This document shows, one piece after another, positions 15,844 through 24,597 of a stretch of 33,526 bases of DNA (positions are counted from its first letter, which is position 1; the number at the start of each line of letters is the position of its first letter). The notes beneath the pieces are model-generated. The model was not told where the DNA came from and searched no databases. It was given only the letters and a program-made list of their open reading frames with translations. Both the position numbers and the translations under genes were made by a program. This DNA comes from Halolactibacillus halophilus (GTDB lineage: Bacteria; Bacillota; Bacilli; Bacillales; Amphibacillaceae): the NCBI RefSeq assembly GCF_900115605.1, contig NZ_FOXC01000030.1:1-33526 (forward strand), given 5' to 3'.

Positions 15844-16838
15844 TGGGTGGAGTAAAAACAGTAAAAACAAATTCACAAGTCATGAAACAGACATCAGATG
15901 AAGGAACTTGGAGTAAACATTGGCATGCAGTGAAAAAAGACTGGCGTTTATATGTCTTGCTACTTCCAATGGTGTTGTGGTTTGCATTGTGGAGTTACAA
16001 GCCAATGGGTGGACTGTTAATTGCATTTAAGAACTATGATGCAGCTAAAGGTGTTTTAGGAAGTGATTTTGTTGGGTTCTCCAATTTTATCACGTTAATG
16101 TTTGGTACTTATGCAACACAGTTTTGGACGGCCTTTAGAAACACATTTATTATCAGTTTGTATGGTATTATTTTCGGGTTCCCAATTCCGATATTATTAG
16201 CTCTATTAATGAGTGAGGTTAGGCATAAGGCCTATAGTAAAGTGATGCAAACTTTCTCTTATTTACCTCACTTTTTATCAGAAGTAACAATCACTGGTTT
16301 GGTTATTACGCTGGTTTACAATGGCGAGGTAAGTACAGGTGTTATTGCTGAAGCTTTGATTAGCCTGGGCTGGATCTCTGAAAATGCAAATATTATTCAA
16401 GAGGCAAGTTATTTTAGACCTATTTACATTTTAACTGGAATTTGGAAAGAGGCTGGTTATAGTTCCATTGTTTATTTTGCAGCAATTATGAGTATATCGC
16501 CAACGTTATATGAAGCCTTGAAAATGGATGGCGGAAATAAATTGCAAGAAATACGCTATGTTACTTTCCCAGGTATGGCACCAACGTTGATCATTATGAT
16601 TATTTTACGAATCGGTAAAATTTTATCTATCGGGTATGAGCGAATAATTTTATTATACAATGCTAATACTTATTCTTCTGCCGATGTACTAAGTACGTTT
16701 GTTTACCGTATAGGGTTAGAACGAGGTAACCAAGCTCTAGGGGCATCTGCTGATTTATTTAATGCTATCATTGCTTTTGCATTAGTAATCGGAGCGAATT
16801 ATATAAGTAGACAAATTTCTGAAACATCATTGTGGTAA
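15843..16838 (+). CDS. ABC sugar/oligouronide permease, LplB (AlgM1-like) type
   Basis: A 331-residue inner-membrane permease with six predicted helices. WRLYVLLLPMVLWFALWSYKPMGG is the LplB-type first helix (seen as YVLLLPMVLWFALWSYKPM). The coupling motif is EALKMDGGNKLQEIRYVTFPG. LplB permeases pair with YtcP/LplC permeases (next gene) and a LipO-type binding protein. The same subfamily includes AlgM1 of the Sphingomonas alginate importer. No ATPase is encoded in the island, so a shared MsmX-type ATPase elsewhere is expected. A long polar N-terminus of about 35 residues precedes the first helix. It starts at TAATG, coupled to the preceding gene. Confidence 0.87.
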   Translation: MGGVKTVKTNSQVMKQTSDEGTWSKHWHAVKKDWRLYVLLLPMVLWFALWSYKPMGGLLIAFKNYDAAKGVLGSDFVGFSNFITLMFGTYATQFWTAFRNTFIISLYGIIFGFPIPILLALLMSEVRHKAYSKVMQTFSYLPHFLSEVTITGLVITLVYNGEVSTGVIAEALISLGWISENANIIQEASYFRPIYILTGIWKEAGYSSIVYFAAIMSISPTLYEALKMDGGNKLQEIRYVTFPGMAPTLIIMIILRIGKILSIGYERIILLYNANTYSSADVLSTFVYRIGLERGNQALGASADLFNAIIAFALVIGANYISRQISETSLW

Positions 16839-16853
16839 GGGAAGGAGTATATT

Positions 16854-17717
16854 ATGGAGAGATTAAATAGAAGCGAAAAAATATTCAAAGTGCTCTCGTA
16901 TTTATTAGTAGGAGCATTTGGTATTATTGCTCTTTATCCGGTGGTTTACGCATTCAGTGCTTCTATCAGTGGAAAGATTGCATATGAAACAGGACAAATC
17001 GTCCTATTCCCTAAAGATATTAACTTTGAGGTCTACAGCTTATTATATGAAGATAAAGGTTTTTGGTTATCTTATATAAACACATTATTTTACACGTTCT
17101 TTGGTACAGCATGGAGTATGTTTATCTCGATCACAGGTGCTTATGCTTTAGCGAAGAAAAAGTTGTTATTTAGAAGACACTTTAACTTCTTAGTAGTATT
17201 TACAATGTGGTTTGTTGCAGGTATGATCCCTCAGTATCTGAACTATACGTCTATGGGCGTAGCCAATCGTTGGGGAATCGTTGTTGCTTTTGGTATACAG
17301 GCATACAACATTATCTTATTGAGAAATACTTTTGAAGGTATTCCAACTGAGATAGAAGAAGCAGCGATTGTAGATGGAGTAAAAGAGTTTCAACTGTTAT
17401 CGCGCATTTACATCCCGATGTCTAAGGCTGGTATTGCGACAGTAACATTATTTTATGCAACAACTAGATGGAACGGGTACTTCTGGTCAAGAATTTTATT
17501 AACTGACCCTAAAGAATTACCAGTTCAAGTATATATGAGAATTTTAATTGAGAATTATCAAGCGATGTTTGATGATATGCCAGTAAATCTAAGCTATGCA
17601 TCAGACTCATATGTTTATGCCATTCTTGTTTGTTCTATTGTTCCGGTCTTACTGATTTATCCTCAAATACAGAAATACTTTGCTAAAGGTGCAAATTTAG
17701 GAGGTGTCAAAGGGTAA
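16854..17717 (+). CDS. ABC sugar/oligouronide permease, YtcP/LplC (AlgM2-like) type
   Basis: A 287-residue permease with six helices. LSYLLVGAFGIIALYPVVYA starts the first helix and EEAAIVDGVKEFQLLSRIYIP is the coupling loop. RNTFEGIPTEIEEAAIVDG is diagnostic for CUT1-type permeases. It forms the second half of the importer channel with the gene 15 bp upstream. The ribosome site GGGAAGGAG is strong. The binding-protein gene follows after 58 bp. Confidence 0.88.
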   Translation: MERLNRSEKIFKVLSYLLVGAFGIIALYPVVYAFSASISGKIAYETGQIVLFPKDINFEVYSLLYEDKGFWLSYINTLFYTFFGTAWSMFISITGAYALAKKKLLFRRHFNFLVVFTMWFVAGMIPQYLNYTSMGVANRWGIVVAFGIQAYNIILLRNTFEGIPTEIEEAAIVDGVKEFQLLSRIYIPMSKAGIATVTLFYATTRWNGYFWSRILLTDPKELPVQVYMRILIENYQAMFDDMPVNLSYASDSYVYAILVCSIVPVLLIYPQIQKYFAKGANLGGVKG

Positions 17718-17775
17718 AAAACAGTATAGATGATAAACGCTGTAGTAGGACAATTTAAAAAAGAGGAGAGATTCT

Positions 17776-19752
17776 ATGTTGAAAAAAATTAGTTTCTTAT
17801 TATTGGTAGCAGCTTTACTATTAGTTGGCTGCGGTGGCTTAGACACATCTGAGTCTGATGAAAGTAATAGTAGTGATGATGAAGATCAAGTAGAGACAAC
17901 AGATGAAGTTGCTTCTAATTTAAAAATTAATTATGCCATTGGTAATAACCAGCGTACACTGACTTATAACCAATCAAACCCTTTAGAATTACCAGACGGT
18001 ACAGTTGTTTCTTCTGGTGAGTTGAAACCAACATGGCAACATATCCAATCAGAAATGGGCTTTTCTATTGAGGATGTTGCGGTGCAGGATCAAACAGGAG
18101 AAGAAATGATGGAGATTGCTTCATCAACTGGTTTTGAAGATGCAACAATTTATGGTGGAGCCAAAGGTGATTTATATAACGAATTTGGTTCTAAAGGTTA
18201 CTTTATTGATTTAGGAAAGCGTTTAGATAAATTACCTAACTTCAGTAAATACTTAGAAGAAAACCCATCAATTGCTGATTCTATTACAGCGTTTGACGGA
18301 TCTATTTATTACATTCCTTATGTTGCAGAGATTGATAACTATGCACGTGTTCTTCATGGTCGTGAAGATTGGGTTGTAGCATTACTTGACTCAGCAGACA
18401 CTTTAGAACAAGAAGATGCCTCACTTGATGTTGTTTATGAAGGTTACTGGGATCGAAATGATGAGAATGTTGTAGCTCTACAAAATGAAGCTGCAAGCGG
18501 AGGCGCATTAACTCAGCAAGCTGCATTAGACACATTATTAAATTATATCGAAGAAACGTATCCAGACTTAGATACACCTTCAAGTTTATATTTAGGATCT
18601 GAAGCACAATACGATATCGATGAATTAGTTGCACTATGGCGTGTTATGAAGTTATCACCTAATACTCTATCAAAAGTAAGTACAGGTGAAGTAGTAGATG
18701 GTGCGATCATTTCACCTTACTTTGTAAGAAACTCTAAAAACAGATGGGATATTTTACGCATGGTTAACTACTTTGGAGGTCAGCGAATCTTCGGTAGTGA
18801 TACGCAAACAAATAGATATTATTTAGATGCTGATGGTAACTTTAATTACTCATTTATTGAAGATCAAGCTATTGAAGGTTTCGATTACCTTAACCAGTTG
18901 TACTCAGAAGGTTTAGTTCACTCAGAATTTGCTGATTTAAACAATACAGATAACTTCCGTACAACTTTCTATGCAAGTGATGAGTATGAAGGACAAAAGC
19001 AATTCGGATTCATGACATATGATTGGATTGCATCAACAACAGCTACTAATGAAGATGTTATCGCTATGTTGCCACCACTAACAACTTTAGGTGATAGTGA
19101 TGAAATGATTCACTTTATTGAAAACACCCGTACAATTAAACCAGAAGGTTGGGCTATTTCAAAACAATCATCTGAAGAAGAAATTAATGCAGCATTACAA
19201 GTATTTGACTTCTTCTTTAGTGAAGAAGGAAATGTTGTTCAAAACTATGGTACACCAGATATGGTTGCCGATGAAGAAATATTCACAGGTCCTGATGGTG
19301 TAGTATATCCTAAGTTTGGTGATTGGATTATTGAAACAGCCAATGAATTTAAAGATGGAGATGTATCAAGTTTCTTACGTGACTTTGTTGGTTCACAAAT
19401 GGCACTTGGTTATCAAAAAGAAATTGGCTTTGAATATCAATACACTGTTAATCAAGGTTTTGAGTCTTGGTCAGTTTATCAGGTGGCAGACGTAACTCAG
19501 CCATCTTATAATACGGATAACCCAATATTACGCTTAACACCAACAGTCTTTTCTTTAACTGAACAAGAACAGGCACAATTAGATACGACTGCCGTAGGTG
19601 AGAATGAAGATGATCAAATTTTCTTATACATTACCGGATCGGAAAATGGTCCTGAAACTGCAGAAGGTATCAAAGAGGCTTATATGGAAGCTGGAATTGA
19701 CACGTATATAGATATTTATAAAAAAGCATATGGAAGAATGACAGGCGAGTAA
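17776..19752 (+). CDS. extracellular oligosaccharide-binding lipoprotein (LipO/AlgQ-like)
   Basis: A 658-residue lipoprotein. A type II signal peptide (MLKKISFLLLVAALLLVGC) has its lipid cysteine at 19, then an acidic Ser/Asp/Glu-rich linker to about 45. The rest is a family-1 solute-binding fold: YIPYVAEIDNYARVLHGREDW, NYFGGQRIFGSD, and EGWAISKQSSEEEINAALQVFDFFFSEEG are typical of LipO-type proteins. It is about 100-150 residues longer than common LipO or AlgQ proteins, which suggests extra loops. It would capture oligouronides at the cell surface for the two permeases upstream. AAGAGGAGAG precedes the ATG. A hairpin after the stop may stabilise or limit the transcript. Confidence 0.87.
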   Translation: MLKKISFLLLVAALLLVGCGGLDTSESDESNSSDDEDQVETTDEVASNLKINYAIGNNQRTLTYNQSNPLELPDGTVVSSGELKPTWQHIQSEMGFSIEDVAVQDQTGEEMMEIASSTGFEDATIYGGAKGDLYNEFGSKGYFIDLGKRLDKLPNFSKYLEENPSIADSITAFDGSIYYIPYVAEIDNYARVLHGREDWVVALLDSADTLEQEDASLDVVYEGYWDRNDENVVALQNEAASGGALTQQAALDTLLNYIEETYPDLDTPSSLYLGSEAQYDIDELVALWRVMKLSPNTLSKVSTGEVVDGAIISPYFVRNSKNRWDILRMVNYFGGQRIFGSDTQTNRYYLDADGNFNYSFIEDQAIEGFDYLNQLYSEGLVHSEFADLNNTDNFRTTFYASDEYEGQKQFGFMTYDWIASTTATNEDVIAMLPPLTTLGDSDEMIHFIENTRTIKPEGWAISKQSSEEEINAALQVFDFFFSEEGNVVQNYGTPDMVADEEIFTGPDGVVYPKFGDWIIETANEFKDGDVSSFLRDFVGSQMALGYQKEIGFEYQYTVNQGFESWSVYQVADVTQPSYNTDNPILRLTPTVFSLTEQEQAQLDTTAVGENEDDQIFLYITGSENGPETAEGIKEAYMEAGIDTYIDIYKKAYGRMTGE

Positions 19753-19786
19753 GTAAGCCCATTCTAAAAATTAACATTAAAAGAAA

Positions 19787-19827
19787 TCACCCCCCTGTGT
19801 TTGCGTAAGTAAACGCAGGGAGGATGA
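19787..19827 (+). terminator. intra-operon hairpin after the binding-protein gene
   Basis: An imperfect stem runs from TCACCCCCCTG to CAGGGAGGATGA with the inner arms GTGTTTG and TAAACGC. No T run follows, so partial termination or 3' protection of the binding-protein message is more likely than a full stop. Such hairpins after binding-protein genes are common in importer operons. Confidence 0.5.
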
Positions 19828-19879
19828 TTCTAAACTTCTAGACTTGGATCAGAAATCGGTAAGGAGAGAAGGTATCAAA

Positions 19880-20383
19880 ATGGCAAGTAAATTAAAATTC
19901 AGTAAAATAATACCCATTGTATGGATTACCCTAATATTTAGTATTATCTATTTTATCTATACACTAGGATTTATGACTCCATTTTATGATTTTTTCTATG
20001 GAGGGACAGAAAGTACTTATCAATATTATAAAGAACTACAAGTAGTCAATAAGTATATGTTTAATGCATCAATCATTTTAGTTTTGGGTAGTATTTTTTG
20101 TCTTATAACGGGTATATCCAGAAAAAAAAGGAATTGGTTTTGGATCGCTACACTAGGATTGGTGAACGTACTTGCTATTATCCGTATTGTAGTTTTACTA
20201 CAAACGATTCCTACGTTTATTGACAAATATAATGGATTAGATTTCGGGTCATTACAACCATTAGAAGACCCATCACTCTTTATGAATATGTCAATTATCT
20301 TACCTACTATCATTGTTATATTCATGATGTTAATTATGTTTAAAAATCTCCTGAATACTTCGAAAGGAGCTAAAGAATCGTGA
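19880..20383 (+). CDS. small four-helix membrane protein of unknown function (island protein 2)
   Basis: A 167-residue protein not recognised. Four hydrophobic helices lie at about 9-31, 60-78, 85-107 and 133-152, with a basic KKRN loop and a polar 30-residue stretch between helices 3 and 4. ATG 19880 is chosen for AAGGAGAGAAGG upstream. The frame is open to a TTG at 19844 without a ribosome site. The stop overlaps the next start (GTGA), making it the first of four consecutive small membrane proteins ahead of the second lyase. Confidence 0.7.
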   Translation: MASKLKFSKIIPIVWITLIFSIIYFIYTLGFMTPFYDFFYGGTESTYQYYKELQVVNKYMFNASIILVLGSIFCLITGISRKKRNWFWIATLGLVNVLAIIRIVVLLQTIPTFIDKYNGLDFGSLQPLEDPSLFMNMSIILPTIIVIFMMLIMFKNLLNTSKGAKES

Positions 20384-20790
20384 AAAGATCACAAATATAT
20401 TATGAACAAAACAAACCTGCTTATTCTTTAGTAATGCTGTTTTTAGCTCTTAACGCTTATGTCGCTTTAGTAACTTTAAACAACATGGCCATCGGCTTCA
20501 GGTTAGGTATTTATGTGTTGTTAACGATTATTATTTCTTTAGTATCATTCTTAATTGCTGTTAAGTTGAAGTTGTATAAAAAAACAGGAATGTATATGTG
20601 TGGTTTATTAATTGCTGTACAAACAATAAGGTTATTTTTCCTTCCAGAACTACCTGAAAACGGTTTTTTAATGTCAGTTTTAATGGTTGTTAGCATTATA
20701 AGTTTAATACTGGCTTTACTCGTAACAATTAAAAAAGATCAAGTAAGAAATGTATACTTAGACAAAAAAATGGCTGAATATAACGGTTAA
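20380..20790 (+). CDS. small four-helix membrane protein of unknown function (island protein 3)
   Basis: A 136-residue protein not recognised. It has a polar N-terminus (MKRSQIYYEQNKPAYS), four helices at about 16-36, 40-62, 70-88 and 95-117, and a charged C-terminal tail (KKDQVRNVYLDKKMAEYNG). The start is GTG 20380 with AAAGGAG upstream, overlapping the previous stop. The size and layout resemble its neighbours, and the four may be diverged subunits of one complex. That is inference. Confidence 0.68.
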   Translation: MKRSQIYYEQNKPAYSLVMLFLALNAYVALVTLNNMAIGFRLGIYVLLTIIISLVSFLIAVKLKLYKKTGMYMCGLLIAVQTIRLFFLPELPENGFLMSVLMVVSIISLILALLVTIKKDQVRNVYLDKKMAEYNG

Positions 20791-20807
20791 AAGATTGGGG
20801 TATTGAA

Positions 20808-21224
20808 ATGATTGAATCAACTAAATTTCAAATAATAAAATTCATCATGATAATTTCAGTAATAATTGGTTTAGCTTTCTCGCAAGTTCATATAGCGGCA
20901 GTATCGCTCTTATTTGTCAGAGAAATTGGTTTCTACCTGTTCCTATTTGTCTTTAGTAGTGTAATTTATCTCGCTATCTTATTTGGCTTTAGATCATGGG
21001 ACCGGGCAAGTGTAGTACAGACAGTATTAGCAGCCTTAGCAACCGTTTTAACGGGGGGCTATACAATTCTATTATTCATTCAAGATCGAGCAGATCCAAG
21101 ATCTGTAGATTTTAGTGAAATTTCATTATCATTTAGTTTAATTGTTGCGACTGTTATTATCTATTTTATTGGAACAGTGGCGTTGTTAATCACAGCTAAA
21201 AAATCAAGTAGGGGATTAAAATGA
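20808..21224 (+). CDS. small four-helix membrane protein of unknown function (island protein 4)
   Basis: A 138-residue protein not recognised. Four hydrophobic helices are at about 9-30, 38-60, 68-90 and 108-128. A short charged loop (IQDRADPRSVDFSE) lies before the last helix, and a Lys-rich C-terminus faces the cytosol by the positive-inside rule. GGGG seven bases before ATG 20808 is the likely ribosome site. The stop overlaps the next start (ATGA). Confidence 0.68.
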   Translation: MIESTKFQIIKFIMIISVIIGLAFSQVHIAAVSLLFVREIGFYLFLFVFSSVIYLAILFGFRSWDRASVVQTVLAALATVLTGGYTILLFIQDRADPRSVDFSEISLSFSLIVATVIIYFIGTVALLITAKKSSRGLK

Positions 21225-21706
21225 TTAAAAAGATCTACAGTAAATTATTAACACCCAAAAATATCTCACGCTTTGCCCAGTTTTGGTTTGCGGGTGCTAT
21301 GTATTTCTTAATTGCGTGGGGGACAGGTATTGCAAAAACGAGCTTGTTGGATTTAGTGTTTTTTCTAGGTGTAGGAATTGGGCTTGTGGATAGTTTTATC
21401 GTCGGCCCGATTTTAGCAGAATTTAGTGGTGAAGGTACGCGTGTAAAGTACATGGAGAGAACCCTTGGTCAAAAAATTGTGCACCGTCTTTTTAGCGTAG
21501 TTAAGTCTATCTTCATTGTGATACTTATTATGTTTACGTATCAATTGATTAATGCAGTTTTACAAATGGTCTTTACTCAATCAGCACAAACGCCTGTGAT
21601 TATGGGAGAACCTATCTTATTCGGGATTTTGTATATGGTTTATGCTAGAACGCTAGCAGGTATTTATACGTGGTATAAATCTAAAAGGAGTGTTATCTAT
21701 CGATGA
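21221..21706 (+). CDS. small membrane protein of unknown function (island protein 5)
   Basis: A 161-residue protein not recognised. A basic amphipathic N-terminus (MIKKIYSKLLTPKNISRF) is followed by hydrophobic segments at about 21-37, 42-62, 88-112 and 127-145. GVGIGLVDSFIVGPI in segment two is glycine-rich. EFSGEGTRVKYMERTLGQK is a charged loop. Overlaps on both sides (ATGA) join it to protein 4 and to the PL15-like lyase at 21703. The whole block therefore looks translationally coupled. Confidence 0.68.
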   Translation: MIKKIYSKLLTPKNISRFAQFWFAGAMYFLIAWGTGIAKTSLLDLVFFLGVGIGLVDSFIVGPILAEFSGEGTRVKYMERTLGQKIVHRLFSVVKSIFIVILIMFTYQLINAVLQMVFTQSAQTPVIMGEPILFGILYMVYARTLAGIYTWYKSKRSVIYR

Positions 21707-23610
21707 TTTTTTTTGATGAATCAAAATTAGAAATTGGATTAAAGAATAATCCGGAAATTCAAAACATGTTAACTCAAATGGAAAAAGAAGTCGTTACTTA
21801 TCATGATAACTTCAGTGATACTCCGGAAAAAACAAGTGCTTGGGGCCATCATTATTTTTGTAAAAAAGATGGAAATGTTTTAACTTATAACCCCAATAAT
21901 GAAGATGTACACCAATGCTCCCTCTGTGGTGAAGAATATACCTCACCACTATTGACAAGAGTTTGGCGAACTATTTATCGAAATGAAGCGGCCGTGAATG
22001 TTTTAAAATCAGCTGTATTATATAAAGTGACACAAGAAAAAAAATATTTAGATGTGGTTCTGTCAATATCAAATTTCTATTTTGATACATATACTGATTT
22101 TAAACTTCATAATAAAGAAGATAATTTTTATGAAGATATTGAAGACTTTGGTTGGGGATCAGCTAGAATAATGCCACAGTGCCTAAATGAATCTATTTTC
22201 TTTATTCGGATTTTCACCGCTTTAGAATTAGTGAAGACAGAATTACCGAAAGACATGTTAGAGAAGATTGAGAATAAGTTTAGTCATGATTTCTTTATGC
22301 TAGCAAAACCACAAGTGAATAAAGTGCATAATATCTCTTGTTGGTTAAATAGTGCTATCGGTGTGATTGGACTGTTCGCTAACAATGAAGAGATGATCCG
22401 ATTCACCTTTGAAGGTGAGTACAATATTAACCGCCAATTGCGCGAAGGTGTAACAGCGGATGGTTTTTGGTATGAAGGTTCCATTCATTATAACTTCTTT
22501 ACACTAGAAGGTGTCTCTTATTTAGCTTTATTCTCACAAAGATACGAACATTCATTTGAAGAAGAGGCTGTCATTAAAAAAATGCTCATTTCAGCATATA
22601 ACTATGCGTTTTCAAATCATGAATTACCAAACCCAAATGATGGATGGCCGAATATTAACCTTAAAACTTACTCTTATATTTATGCTATCGGTGCAAAATT
22701 ATTTGGAGTATCTGATCAAGTATATTCAATATTTAAAGATATTATATCGTCACCGTTTGAACGAGGTGAAATTCCATTATCAAAACCGTACTATTATAAC
22801 AATGATATTTCTCTTGAACAGCTTCTGTTAATGCCTGAAGTTGTAAAAGAAAAGAGTATAGTTAAAAATATACAATCTGTCGATATGGAAAAATCAAATT
22901 ATGCTTTGCTTAAGAATAATAATATTGATGTTTTCATGAAGTATGGTCATAATGGGCCTTCTCATGCTCATCCTGATAAGATGACGATTGAAGTTTTAAT
23001 GAATAATATTACATTATCAAGAGATTTATCCAACTCAGGCTATGGATCAATGGTATGTAATGAGTGGCACCGAAAGACGGTATCTCACAATACAGTTGTT
23101 ATTGATGGAGGGGATCACACATCTTTTGAACAAGGACAAAAGTTAGCGTTCTCTGAACGTAGTATCAAAGCTAAAGCAGTTAATATCGTTAAAGGTGTTG
23201 ATTTTATAAGAGAAATAAAGATGTTGGAAAATGGGTTTAATAGTGTATTTACTGTTGAATCTGAAGATGAACATGTTTATGACCATATATTTCATGTAGA
23301 GGCAAAATTACAAACGAATCTCGAAGATGATTTTGAGGTTATTGAACCAGGAACTTTAGATTTTCAGAATAATGGCTACCAATATTTCAAAGATATTAAA
23401 GAAATAAAAGTACCTGATAACAAAAACGTCATCAATCTAGAGTGGGATCTTGATGGGGAAAGTATTGTTAGTGATATTAATGTAGAAAATCATCAAATAT
23501 TTATTGCTCAATCACCTAGTAATCCAATTTCTGATTGGCGAACAAGTCTCATACTAAGAACCAAAGGAACTCATGAAAAGTTTGTAATGGAATGGAGAAC
23601 ATTAAAATAA
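21703..23610 (+). CDS. PL15-like heparinase II/III-family lyase, probable exo-oligoalginate lyase
   Basis: A 635-residue cytosolic lyase (no signal peptide). The N-terminal HHYFCKKDG...HQCSLCG (Cys53, Cys72, Cys75) is the small metal-knuckle-like module seen in PL15 proteins such as A1-IV. The helical barrel carries KVHNISCWLNSAIGVIGL (His209-Asn210) and DGFWYEGSIHYNFF (Tyr257, His262, Tyr263). The beta-sandwich carries HNGPSHAHPDKM (His421, His423, Asp425) and TVSHNTVVIDG. PL15 enzymes release unsaturated monomer from the end of alginate oligomers, and the monomer opens to DEH. One PL15 subgroup acts on heparin, but this island lacks heparin-pathway enzymes. The SDR that would use DEH follows 30 bp later. 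Confidence 0.85.
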   Translation: MIFFDESKLEIGLKNNPEIQNMLTQMEKEVVTYHDNFSDTPEKTSAWGHHYFCKKDGNVLTYNPNNEDVHQCSLCGEEYTSPLLTRVWRTIYRNEAAVNVLKSAVLYKVTQEKKYLDVVLSISNFYFDTYTDFKLHNKEDNFYEDIEDFGWGSARIMPQCLNESIFFIRIFTALELVKTELPKDMLEKIENKFSHDFFMLAKPQVNKVHNISCWLNSAIGVIGLFANNEEMIRFTFEGEYNINRQLREGVTADGFWYEGSIHYNFFTLEGVSYLALFSQRYEHSFEEEAVIKKMLISAYNYAFSNHELPNPNDGWPNINLKTYSYIYAIGAKLFGVSDQVYSIFKDIISSPFERGEIPLSKPYYYNNDISLEQLLLMPEVVKEKSIVKNIQSVDMEKSNYALLKNNNIDVFMKYGHNGPSHAHPDKMTIEVLMNNITLSRDLSNSGYGSMVCNEWHRKTVSHNTVVIDGGDHTSFEQGQKLAFSERSIKAKAVNIVKGVDFIREIKMLENGFNSVFTVESEDEHVYDHIFHVEAKLQTNLEDDFEVIEPGTLDFQNNGYQYFKDIKEIKVPDNKNVINLEWDLDGESIVSDINVENHQIFIAQSPSNPISDWRTSLILRTKGTHEKFVMEWRTLK

Positions 23611-23640
23611 ACAAACATAAAAATGGAGGTAGATTAAGAT

Positions 23641-24390
23641 ATGAAAAAAATAGCAATGATTACAGGGGCAACCGGCGGTATTGGTTTATCAACAGCTAAA
23701 ATCTTAGGAAAAGCAGGCTATTCTATTATTCTTAATGGAATTGATAAAGCACAAGGGAAAGACGCGGAGAAAACATTAACAGATTTAGATATTCCAGTAG
23801 ATATTTATTATTTTGATGTTACATCAGAAGAAGCAGTTAATGAAGGATTTAAAGAAATTAAAGCAAAATACGATCACTTAGATGTTTTAGTAAACAATGC
23901 AGGTGGTTTAGGTGGACGCTCACGTTTTGAAGATATGGACACAGCTTTCTACCGCAAAGTTTTAGCTTTAAACTTAGACAGTGTTTTCTATATTTCACGA
24001 GCGGCAATCCCAATGCTTAAGAAGAGCGAATCTGGATCGATTGTTAACTTTGCCTCTAATGCAGCCTGGAATGCGGGCGGCCCGGGCGCTGGTATTTATG
24101 GAACATCAAAAGCAGCGGTTGTTACTTTAACACGAGCATTAGCAAAAGATTTAGCTGAATACAACATTCGTGTAAATGCCGTATCACCGGGAACAATTGA
24201 TACAGACTTCCATAAACAAATTAAAGAAACAAATATTGAAGTATTTAACTCATGGAAAAATAATGTCTTGCTTAAACGCTTAGGACAACCAGAAGAAGTT
24301 GGAACAGTCATTGAATTCTTAGTAAGTGAAAAAGCTTCTTTCTTGACAGGAGAAATTATTCAAGTAAACGGTGGTCAAGACTTCTTATAA
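23641..24390 (+). CDS. SDR oxidoreductase, probable DEH reductase (KduD-like)
   Basis: A 249-residue classical short-chain dehydrogenase. It has the cofactor loop TGATGGIG (8-15), NNAG (85-88), catalytic Ser139, Tyr153 and Lys157, and the C-terminal GEIIQVNGGQDF. DEH reductases of alginate pathways are SDRs of this size that turn 4-deoxy-L-erythro-5-hexoseulose uronate into 2-keto-3-deoxygluconate. KduD of the pectin pathway is a relative working on an isomerised substrate. With no kduI in the window, DEH reductase is preferred. The ribosome site is GGAGG. A large structured terminator follows, closing the first island operon. Confidence 0.82.
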   Translation: MKKIAMITGATGGIGLSTAKILGKAGYSIILNGIDKAQGKDAEKTLTDLDIPVDIYYFDVTSEEAVNEGFKEIKAKYDHLDVLVNNAGGLGGRSRFEDMDTAFYRKVLALNLDSVFYISRAAIPMLKKSESGSIVNFASNAAWNAGGPGAGIYGTSKAAVVTLTRALAKDLAEYNIRVNAVSPGTIDTDFHKQIKETNIEVFNSWKNNVLLKRLGQPEEVGTVIEFLVSEKASFLTGEIIQVNGGQDFL

Positions 24391-24459
24391 GGATAAACGA
24401 CTCGTAAGTCAAAACATCATTAAGAAGTTATCGTTTTCAATAAGTGTATAGTTAAAGAG

Positions 24460-24520
24460 AAGAACCTTATCGTGGGTTGCGGAAGGTCTCCGACTAACTC
24501 GCGTTAAGGTTCTTTATTTT
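24460..24520 (+). terminator. terminator closing the lyase-importer operon
   Basis: AAGAACCTTA (24460-24469) pairs with TAAGGTTCTT (24505-24514) and is followed by TATTTT. The 35-base loop itself contains a partial stem around CGGAAGGTCTCCG. Confidence 0.75.
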
Positions 24521-24597
24521 ATAGTATATATACTGAAATTAATTCTATGTATGAAAAATAGATTGATTTGTGATAATGGCTTCAATTTAGCCTGAGA

